A DNA stretch of 5,680 bases from Saprospirales bacterium. Lineage in GTDB: Bacteria; Bacteroidota; Bacteroidia; Chitinophagales; Saprospiraceae. A model generated the notes under the pieces. That model was given only the letters and a program-made list of their open reading frames with translations, was not told the DNA's origin and searched no databases. Made by a program: the position numbers and the translations under genes. The stretch is from NCBI GenBank assembly GCA_003448025.1, contig DLXL01000447.1, positions 2,067 through 7,746 of the forward strand, written 5' to 3'. Below are positions 1 through 5,680 of this stretch, piece after piece (position 1 is the stretch's first letter; the number at the start of each line of letters is the position of its first letter).

Positions 1-1792
1 CAACGCTTTGAAAGGCAATCCAACCTGGCCTGTACGCAATGCTGACGGCACGCCATTCCAAAGCGGTCGTGACAGTGAACCTAGCCCATTGGCTTTCATT
101 GAGTATTCTGACGACCAGACCAACTCTCTGCGCGCATTGGGTAATATCAATGCAGAACTCAATATTACAGATAACCTGACCTTCAAAACTGTTGTTGGTT
201 TTGACCGCTCTATCTCTTCCCGTAAAAACGCTTTCTCACGCGATTTGATCGCGGGCCCAGCTATCGGTGGAAAAGGCCGTCTCTACACTACCGATATTCA
301 AACGCAGTCCAATCTTTGGGAAAACTACTTCACTTATACCAAGACTTTTGGTCAAGTTGACTTCACTGGTTTGTTGGGTTACTCTTACCAGCAGTTCCAA
401 AATGCTGGTGCTCGTAATGCATATGCCAAGTTTACCACTTCAGATCTGGATTTGATGGTTAATAATACCGCAACTGCAGGTGTATCTTCTATCGTAAACT
501 CATACAATACGACAGACGAACTTCAGTCTTATTTCGGTCGTGTTAACTTTAGCATTTCCAACAAATATTTGTTGACTGCAACCTTGCGTGCTGATGGCTC
601 TACCCGCTTCGGTGGCGACAATAAATACGGTTACTTCCCATCTGCTGCCTTCAAATGGCGCTTGAAGGAAGAAAGCTTCTGCCCGGATCTTTTCTCTGAT
701 CTTGGCCTGCGTTTGGGTTACGGTTCTACCGGTAACCAGGAAATTGGTTACAACCGTTATCAGTCTCGCCTTCGTACGGGCGACAGCGGTATTAACAACG
801 AAGGAAATGCCTTCACTGGCGGCGTAGGTAGCGTAGCATTTGAAAACCCAAATCTTAAATGGGAAACTACTACGCAAATCAACGTAGGTTTGGACTGGGC
901 ATTCTGGAAAGGTCGCCTGTCTGGTTCTATCGACTGGTATAAGAAAAACACCTCCGACATGCTTGTGCAGGTATTCTCTGCTCAGCCAGCTGCTAATGAT
1001 TTTGTTTGGGATAATCTGGATGCAGATGTAGAAAATACCGGTGTGGAAATTGCCGCAAACCTTGTTGCTGTTGACAAAGACAAGTTTGATTGGCGGATTC
1101 TGGGTAACGTTGCATTTAACCAGAACAATGTGAACACTTTCAGTTCATTCCTCAACACCGGCCGGATCCATGGTCAGGGCCTTTCTGAAGCATATGCTCA
1201 GCGTATTGCTGCCGGACAGCCACTGTTTGCCTACTTCCTCCGCGAGTTTGAAGGTTATGATGCCAATGGTATCGCTGTTTATGGCGGTGAAGGCGACAAG
1301 CAGGTGTTCCTTGACAAGAGCCCGCTTCCAAAAGTTACCTGGGGCTTCACGAATCAGTTCCAGTTTGGCAACCTTGATCTGAGCATTTTCTTCACTGGTC
1401 AGGCTGGTCACTACATTTACAACAATACAGCTAATGCCCTCTTCACAGCTGGCGCTTTGGCTAGTGGTCGTAACGTAACAACTGACGTACCAACCAATGG
1501 TGAAAGCCGCAATAATGCGCCGGATGTATCTACCCGTTTCCTGGAAAAAGGTGATTTCATCCGTTTGCAGGATATGACTCTGGGCTACAATCTGCCTTTG
1601 AAGAGCAAGTATGTTTCTTCTTTGCGTTTGTTTGCTTCTGCGCAGAACTTGCTGTTGATCAGCGACTACACAGGTCTGGATCCTGAGGTTAACGTGAACA
1701 AGCAAATCAATGGAATTCCATCACTGGGTATCGACTATAACGCATATCCACGTCCTCGGACCATCTCCATTGGCGCCAACGTTTCCTTCTAA
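1..1792 (+). CDS. SusC/RagA-family TonB-dependent outer-membrane transporter, C-terminal part (5' end outside window)
   Basis: This is the beta-barrel part of a SusC-type porin, which imports glycans or other large nutrients across the outer membrane using TonB/ExbBD energy and with a SusD lipoprotein as lid. The frame is open from the left edge (first full codon at 2) to TAA at 1790-1792, about 596 residues. Family members are usually around 1000, so the signal peptide, carboxypeptidase-like domain, TonB box and most of the plug are missing. SusC hallmarks seen in order are YLLTATLRADGSTRF (566-610), GSTGNQ (722-739), NPNLKWE (845-865), FIRLQDMTLGY (1556-1588) and DYTGLDPEVN (1664-1693). The protein ends in a strand finishing with Phe (ISIGANVSF), the usual barrel-assembly signal. 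A TTG at 8 is an internal Leu codon, not the start. The SusD gene follows after 97 bases, as expected for a co-transcribed pair. The family is certain; the substrate cannot be read from this part. Confidence 0.96.
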   Translation, partial: NALKGNPTWPVRNADGTPFQSGRDSEPSPLAFIEYSDDQTNSLRALGNINAELNITDNLTFKTVVGFDRSISSRKNAFSRDLIAGPAIGGKGRLYTTDIQTQSNLWENYFTYTKTFGQVDFTGLLGYSYQQFQNAGARNAYAKFTTSDLDLMVNNTATAGVSSIVNSYNTTDELQSYFGRVNFSISNKYLLTATLRADGSTRFGGDNKYGYFPSAAFKWRLKEESFCPDLFSDLGLRLGYGSTGNQEIGYNRYQSRLRTGDSGINNEGNAFTGGVGSVAFENPNLKWETTTQINVGLDWAFWKGRLSGSIDWYKKNTSDMLVQVFSAQPAANDFVWDNLDADVENTGVEIAANLVAVDKDKFDWRILGNVAFNQNNVNTFSSFLNTGRIHGQGLSEAYAQRIAAGQPLFAYFLREFEGYDANGIAVYGGEGDKQVFLDKSPLPKVTWGFTNQFQFGNLDLSIFFTGQAGHYIYNNTANALFTAGALASGRNVTTDVPTNGESRNNAPDVSTRFLEKGDFIRLQDMTLGYNLPLKSKYVSSLRLFASAQNLLLISDYTGLDPEVNVNKQINGIPSLGIDYNAYPRPRTISIGANVSF

Positions 1793-1889
1793 ACAAGTGC
1801 ATTTATCTGCTGTTTAAGTTTCGTGATCACCTAATTGCGATATTAACTGACAGGTTTAAAATCACTTTTAACAAAAAAACACTTCAAAA
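1793..1889 (+). other. SusC-SusD intergenic spacer with two small symmetric elements
   Basis: This 97-base A/T-rich spacer has no terminator-like GC hairpin, which fits transcription running through from the SusC gene to the SusD gene. It holds a perfect 8-base palindrome GTGATCAC (1823-1830) and a weak hairpin, TTAAAA (1856-1861), loop TCAC, TTTTAA (1866-1871), ending 18 bases before the SusD start. The leader just upstream of the ATG is A-rich and has no Shine-Dalgarno match, as is common in Bacteroidota. I found no convincing TAnnTTTG-type promoter. Both symmetric elements are short enough to be chance. Confidence 0.4.
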
Positions 1890-3398
1890 ATGAAAAATTA
1901 TAAATTTTTCTTTCTTCTACCCGCACTTGCCCTGGGAATGATGACATTCCAGGCATGCACGGATCTGGAGCCTGAATTCACCGATTCATTGCTCGCAGAA
2001 GGCGCCTCCGGAACATTTGCCGGAAATGCCGGTGATCTTCTGGTAACTGCCTACAATGACCTTGGAGCGTTTACCGATCAGGCGAATATCTATTCCTTGA
2101 CTGCTCATACCTCCGACGAAATGATCCCACCAACCCGCGGTACTGACTGGGGTGATAATGGTGTTTGGCGTACGCTGCATGCTCATACCTGGGACGCCAG
2201 CCACGCTTTTGTAACCAATAGCTGGAACCAGTTGAACTCTCGTGTATTCCGCTGCAATCAGGTATTGGCATCTACCAGCCCGGCTCCTACAGCTCAACAA
2301 GCTGCTGAAGCAAAATTCCTGCGTGCATTTTACATGTACCATGTAATGGACTTCTGGGGCAAAGTTCCTTTCCGTAATGTTGGGGAAGGCGTAGATGTAA
2401 ACCCTCGTGTATTATCTCGCGCTGAAGCATTTGATTTTGTTGAGCAGGACCTTCTTGATGCAATGCCAAATCTTCCGGCAGGCGGCCCAGGCGGTGATGC
2501 TACAAAAGCATCTAAAGCCGCTGCTAATGCACTTTTGGCTCGTTTGTACCTGAACAAAGGTGTGTACCTGGCTAGCAACCCTGCCGGGCCTTACACCTTT
2601 GATAATGCAGATATGGACAAGGTAATTGCTGCCTGCGACGCTGTTATTGCAGCCGGTTACACGCTCGACACCGATTATTTCAATATCTTCAAAACTACAG
2701 GTGTTAGTGAGAAAATTTTCACGCATAATGGTAACGGTGGTAATCCGGAAAACCGTTTGCGCATGACACTTCACTACGACCAAAATCCTTCTGGTTGGAA
2801 TGGCTTTGCTACACTTGCTGATTTCTACGCCAAATTTGAAAATGGTGACCAGCGTAAAGGAAAAGATGGTTTGAAAAATGGTACAGAATTCGAAGGTGTT
2901 GGCTATGGCTTCCTCGTTGGTCAGCAATACAAAGATGATGGCTCACAGGTAATCAACTCACGTACGGGTCTTCCACTTGCATTCACACCTAATGTTCCAC
3001 TGTTGGGTGCAGGAACTGCTGATGGTATCCGCGTAATCAAGTATCACAAAGGCAATTATGGCAATTACATCTTCTTCCGTTTGGGCGATGTGATGACCAT
3101 GAAAGCTGAAGCACAACTTCGCAAAGGTGATGCGGCGGGAGCAAAAGCAACCGTTGATGCGCTTCGCGCTGCCCGTGGTGCAGGTGATATCGGCACGCTT
3201 GATTTGAACAAAATGTACGAAGAGCGTGGCCGCGAAATGTACTGGGAAGGTGTTCGCCGTACGGACCAAATCCGTTTCGGCACATGGAGCAGCACATGGT
3301 CTGATAAATCTGTTACAGACCCAACACGCGTGCTTTTCCCAATTCCTCAGCAGGCACTTGACTCCAACCCGAACCTGCGTCAGAACGACGGTTATTAA
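1890..3398 (+). CDS. SusD/RagB-family nutrient-binding outer-membrane lipoprotein
   Basis: This is a complete 502-residue SusD-like protein, the surface lipoprotein that captures ligand and caps the SusC barrel. The ATG at 1890 is followed by a basic n-region (K2, K5), a hydrophobic stretch (6-20) and a lipobox F-Q-A-C with the lipidated Cys at 23. The sequence after it, TDLEPE, is acidic, as in Bacteroidota signals that send lipoproteins to the cell surface. Family blocks in order are AEAKFLRAFYMY (139-150) leading into FWGKVPF (155-161), a helical repeat stretch KAAANALLARLYLNKG (209-224), FFRLGDVMTMKAEAQLRKG (395-413), ERGREMYWEGVRRTDQIRFG (445-464), and the C-terminal signature FPIPQQALDSNPNLRQNDGY (483-502). 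The helical blocks form the TPR-like scaffold, and the more variable 230-380 region probably shapes the ligand site. No frameshift or missing block is seen. The family is certain; the ligand is unknown. Confidence 0.97.
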   Translation: MKNYKFFFLLPALALGMMTFQACTDLEPEFTDSLLAEGASGTFAGNAGDLLVTAYNDLGAFTDQANIYSLTAHTSDEMIPPTRGTDWGDNGVWRTLHAHTWDASHAFVTNSWNQLNSRVFRCNQVLASTSPAPTAQQAAEAKFLRAFYMYHVMDFWGKVPFRNVGEGVDVNPRVLSRAEAFDFVEQDLLDAMPNLPAGGPGGDATKASKAAANALLARLYLNKGVYLASNPAGPYTFDNADMDKVIAACDAVIAAGYTLDTDYFNIFKTTGVSEKIFTHNGNGGNPENRLRMTLHYDQNPSGWNGFATLADFYAKFENGDQRKGKDGLKNGTEFEGVGYGFLVGQQYKDDGSQVINSRTGLPLAFTPNVPLLGAGTADGIRVIKYHKGNYGNYIFFRLGDVMTMKAEAQLRKGDAAGAKATVDALRAARGAGDIGTLDLNKMYEERGREMYWEGVRRTDQIRFGTWSSTWSDKSVTDPTRVLFPIPQQALDSNPNLRQNDGY

Positions 3399-3424
3399 TA
3401 GTTGGAAATCAATAGAATAGATTG

Positions 3425-3457
3425 GCAGGCCGCTCCTTTGGGCGGCCTGCTTTGTTT
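3425..3457 (+). terminator. Intrinsic (Rho-independent) terminator of the SusC-SusD unit
   Basis: A perfect 9-bp GC-rich stem pairs GCAGGCCGC (3425-3433) with GCGGCCTGC (3442-3450). A T-G wobble and a C-G pair (3434:3441, 3435:3440) extend it to 11 bp with a 4-base loop CTTT. TTTGTTT (3451-3457) follows directly. It starts 27 bases after the SusD stop codon and lies before the transporter gene, so it should end most SusCD transcripts. The sequence beyond the stem on the opposite strand is not T-rich, so it looks one-directional. Confidence 0.87.
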
Positions 3458-3501
3458 CCGGCAATCAACATCTGCCCAACCTTTCTCATCTTTTGAACAA
3501 T

Positions 3502-4818
3502 ATGAACAACAAACTGATACTTTGGTCAATAACCGTTGGACTGGGAGGTTTCCTCTTTGGTCTGGATACTGCTGTTATTTCCGGCGCAGAACAAACCATT
3601 CAGAAGCTATGGCAATTGGATGACTGGACGCATGGCCTGGCCATCGGTATGGCATTATATGGAACCGTTTTTGGCGCTGCTTTTGGTGGCATTCCTGCCG
3701 ACAGGATCGGCAGAAAGAAAACCTTGCTTTGGATTGGCATTTTATTTTTTGTTTCTGCCATAGGTGCAGCCATAGCTCAGGACGTGTACACTTTTATGCT
3801 TTTTCGATTTATTGGCGGGTTGAGCATTGGAGCCTCCTCAGTAGTGGCGCCGGTTTATATTTCTGAAATAGCACCTGCAGAATACCGCGGCCGTATGGTT
3901 ATTTCCTTTCAGGTAAACATCGTACTGGGAATCCTGATCGCCTATGTGTCCAACTATTTGTTGTTGGGCGTTGGAGGAGAAAATGACTGGCGCTGGATGC
4001 TGGGTATTGTGGCGCTGCCGTCTTTACTGTTTTCCGGCATGATGTTACTGACACCTGAAACGCCTCGTTGGCTATTGCTGCATCAGGGCGATGAGCAATC
4101 TGCCCGGGAGGTATTGTCCATTACCGAGCCGGATGTCGATAAAGCGGTGGAAGAGATCAAGGCCTCTGCCCAACAGGAAAAGGGGCAGTCCGGCGAAAGC
4201 CTTTTCTCCGGCAAATTCAAAATACCCATTATCCTGGCCTTCCTGTTCGCTTTTTTCAATCAGGTATCTGGTATTAACGCCGTGATCTACTATGCGCCCC
4301 GTATTTTTGAAATGACGGGGGCCGGCGCTTCTACAGCTCTGCTTTCTACCACTGGCATCGGTGTGGTCAATTTGATTTTCACTTTTGTGGGTTGGTATTT
4401 GATTGATCGTTACGGACGAAAAAACCTGATGTACATTGGCTCCCTGGGCTATATTCTATCATTGGCTCTGATTGCGTTTTCCTTTTACACGGAATCTTAC
4501 ACGTTGGTACCGGTATACATTTTTGCGTTCATTGCCAGCCACGCAATCGGTCAGGGCGCGGTGATCTGGGTGTTTATCTCTGAAATATTTCCAAACTCGG
4601 TTCGTGCTTCTGGTATGTCTCTCGGCAGTTTGACACACTGGGTATTTGCGGCCCTTATAGCCAGCGTATTCCCGGTATTAGCCAATCAATTTGGCGGCGG
4701 GCCCATTTTTGCATTCTTTAGCTTGATGATGGTGCTTCAATTGCTGTATGTTTGGCGCATGATGCCCGAAACCAAGGGTGTTTCATTGGAGGAGCTGCAA
4801 GGCAGGATTTTACATTAA
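3502..4818 (+). CDS. Major facilitator superfamily sugar porter, probable sugar:H+ symporter (XylE/GLUT-like)
   Basis: This inner-membrane protein probably carries a monosaccharide into the cytoplasm with a proton. It has 438 residues, a little shorter than E. coli XylE (491), and about 12 hydrophobic segments with a hydrophilic loop near 195-240. Sugar-porter signatures are GGFLFGLDTAVISG (15-28), ADRIGRKK (66-73), RFIGG (102-106), PETPR (185-189), NQVSGIN (253-259), DRYGRK (302-307) and PETKG (422-426). By hand alignment to XylE, the proton-coupling pair D27/R133 is D22/R102, and sugar contacts Q168, Q289, N294, W392 and W416 are Q137, Q254, N259, W356 and W380. XylE Q288 is N253 here. The ATG at 3502 was chosen because it opens straight into helix 1; an in-frame TTG at 3493 would add three residues. 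Neither has a Shine-Dalgarno match. It follows the terminator by 44 bases, so a promoter probably lies in 3458-3501, though none is clear. The next gene starts 20 bases downstream. The family is certain; xylose, glucose or another sugar cannot be told apart by reading. Confidence 0.95.
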   Translation: MNNKLILWSITVGLGGFLFGLDTAVISGAEQTIQKLWQLDDWTHGLAIGMALYGTVFGAAFGGIPADRIGRKKTLLWIGILFFVSAIGAAIAQDVYTFMLFRFIGGLSIGASSVVAPVYISEIAPAEYRGRMVISFQVNIVLGILIAYVSNYLLLGVGGENDWRWMLGIVALPSLLFSGMMLLTPETPRWLLLHQGDEQSAREVLSITEPDVDKAVEEIKASAQQEKGQSGESLFSGKFKIPIILAFLFAFFNQVSGINAVIYYAPRIFEMTGAGASTALLSTTGIGVVNLIFTFVGWYLIDRYGRKNLMYIGSLGYILSLALIAFSFYTESYTLVPVYIFAFIASHAIGQGAVIWVFISEIFPNSVRASGMSLGSLTHWVFAALIASVFPVLANQFGGGPIFAFFSLMMVLQLLYVWRMMPETKGVSLEELQGRILH

Positions 4819-4838
4819 ACCAAAATTCATCGATTTCA

Positions 4839-5680
4839 ATGCTCATTTTCAGGAATTTGTCCAGCAACAGCCTGGTTGGCGGATTAATACTGGTACTTTG
4901 TTTGGTTGGATGCACCGGACAACAAAAATCAAATACATTGTTTGAGTTGGTGCCAGCAGATAAATCCGGTATCCGGTTCGTAAACCAGGTGGACAACACA
5001 GAGGATTTCAACATTTTCAGTTACCGGAATTTTTACAACGGAGGCGGTGTAGCTATCGGCGACCTCAACAACGATGGCCTGGCTGATGTGTACATGACCT
5101 CCAATATGGGCGACAACAAACTCTACCTGAATAAAGGCGACTTCAACTTTGAAGATATTACTGAAAAAGCCGGAGTAAAAGGGCAAAAATTCTGGAGTAC
5201 CGGCGTGGTACTGGTTGATATCAACGCTGATGGCTGGTTGGATATTTATGTCTGCAACGCCGGCTACAAACCTGGAGAAAAACCTGAAAATGAGCTATTT
5301 ATCAATAATAAGGACCTGACGTTCACTGAAAAAGCTGCAGAATACGGATTGAATGAAGATGGGTATACAACCCATGCCGCTTTTTTTGATTACGATTTGG
5401 ATGGCGACCTGGACTGTTATATTCTGAACAACAGTTTCATGCCGGTGAATACCCTGAATAACAGTAACAACCGTGATTTATACGCCAAAGACTGGCCGGT
5501 AAAGGATTTCCTGAAAGGTGGCGGCGATAAGCTGTTGCGCAACGATCAAGGCAAATTTGTGGATGTAAGCAAGCAGGCCAAAATCTATGGTTCGCTCATT
5601 GGTTTTGGTCTGGGGGTAACGGTAGGAGATGTAAACGGGGATCTTTGGCCTGACTTATACATATCCAATGATTTTTACGA
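4839..5680 (+). CDS. VCBS/FG-GAP repeat lipoprotein, CRTAC1/UnbV-ASPIC-like, N-terminal part (3' end outside window)
   Basis: The frame is open from ATG 4839 to the right edge (280 complete codons). Residues 1-25 form a lipoprotein signal peptide: R5, a hydrophobic core (12-24) and lipobox L-V-G-C with Cys25. The mature part begins with a conserved-looking block (LFELVPADKSGIRFVNQ, 34-50; FYNGGGVAIGD, 65-75) and then FG-GAP/VCBS propeller blades carrying calcium-loop motifs of the form DxDxDGxxD: D75-D83, D127-D135, D184-D192 and D264-D272. The fourth has Leu where Gly is expected. From memory, similar Bacteroidota proteins are about 1100 residues long, with more VCBS repeats and an UnbV/ASPIC domain at the C-terminus, and often sit beside SusCD pairs; that part is not visible here. 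The function is unknown; an extracytoplasmic binding or adhesion role is only an inference. The start is 20 bases after the transporter stop with no terminator between, which suggests co-transcription. No Shine-Dalgarno sequence is seen. Confidence 0.9.
   Translation, partial: MLIFRNLSSNSLVGGLILVLCLVGCTGQQKSNTLFELVPADKSGIRFVNQVDNTEDFNIFSYRNFYNGGGVAIGDLNNDGLADVYMTSNMGDNKLYLNKGDFNFEDITEKAGVKGQKFWSTGVVLVDINADGWLDIYVCNAGYKPGEKPENELFINNKDLTFTEKAAEYGLNEDGYTTHAAFFDYDLDGDLDCYILNNSFMPVNTLNNSNNRDLYAKDWPVKDFLKGGGDKLLRNDQGKFVDVSKQAKIYGSLIGFGLGVTVGDVNGDLWPDLYISNDFY

Noticed and set aside
1145..1705. A 186-codon open frame on the minus strand
   Set aside because: It lies antisense to the conserved SusC barrel region, with no domain, no credible start context and no independent support.
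1823..1830. Palindrome GTGATCAC as an operator
   Set aside because: Eight bases of symmetry alone are expected by chance, there is no second copy nearby, and no promoter is evident around it.
2412..2927. A 171-codon open frame on the minus strand
   Set aside because: It lies fully inside the SusD-like gene, shows no recognisable motif, and its product is the low-complexity mix typical of an antisense shadow. The + strand gene is complete with all family blocks.
3051..3070. Short direct repeat GGCAATTA in tandem
   Set aside because: It simply encodes Gly-Asn-Tyr twice within the SusD protein and is too short to suggest a repeat element.
2958..3464. A 168-codon minus-strand frame that begins inside the terminator region
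   Set aside because: It overlaps the most conserved C-terminal blocks of the SusD protein and the terminator stem. Nothing in its product is recognisable.
3487..3495. TTTTG close to the transporter start as a possible Bacteroidota -7 promoter box
   Set aside because: The bases before it do not match TAnnTTTG, it has no matched -33 element, and it is too near the ATG to leave a normal leader.
3402..3623. A 73-codon + strand frame spanning the terminator and the start of the transporter
   Set aside because: It would be translated through the terminator hairpin and overlaps the transporter in another frame. The transporter frame carries clear family motifs and this one carries none.
4718..5186. 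Two overlapping minus-strand frames across the transporter/VCBS junction
   Set aside because: Both are antisense to the VCBS lipoprotein, whose signal peptide, lipobox and calcium loops show that the + strand frame is the real one.

Overview
The window looks like a piece of a Bacteroidota chromosome and reads as a nutrient-uptake locus with four genes, all on the + strand. The phylum call rests on an adjacent SusC/SusD outer-membrane pair, two lipoprotein signal peptides, and starts that lack a Shine-Dalgarno sequence and sit in A/T-rich leaders. The VCBS/FG-GAP lipoprotein at the right edge is of a type I associate with environmental Bacteroidota such as Saprospiria, Cytophagia and Chitinophagia. 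That finer placement is only an inference.

Layout: (1) Positions 1-1792 hold the C-terminal roughly 60% of a SusC/RagA-type TonB-dependent transporter, cut by the left edge. (2) After a 97-base gap, positions 1890-3398 hold a complete 502-residue SusD/RagB-type lipoprotein, the substrate-binding partner of the SusC protein. (3) Positions 3425-3457 hold a strong intrinsic terminator that closes the SusCD unit. (4) Positions 3502-4818 hold a complete 12-helix sugar porter of the major facilitator superfamily, with the proton-coupling Asp/Arg pair and most of the sugar-binding residues of the XylE/GLUT fold. (5) After only 20 bases, positions 4839-5680 hold the first 280 residues of a VCBS/FG-GAP repeat lipoprotein, cut by the right edge and probably co-transcribed with the transporter.

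How they may work together: the SusCD complex would bind a glycan or other ligand at the cell surface and move it into the periplasm using TonB energy. The inner-membrane symporter would then take a released monosaccharide into the cytoplasm. The VCBS lipoprotein is envelope-anchored with a probable calcium-bound propeller, and its function is unknown. No glycoside hydrolase, sulfatase, sigma/anti-sigma pair or other regulator is visible, so the substrate cannot be named.

No mobile element, CRISPR array, tRNA, rRNA or long repeat was seen. I see no clearly new system here. The points most worth checking are the transporter/VCBS-lipoprotein gene pair, the different lipoprotein sorting signals, and a few substitutions in conserved motifs.
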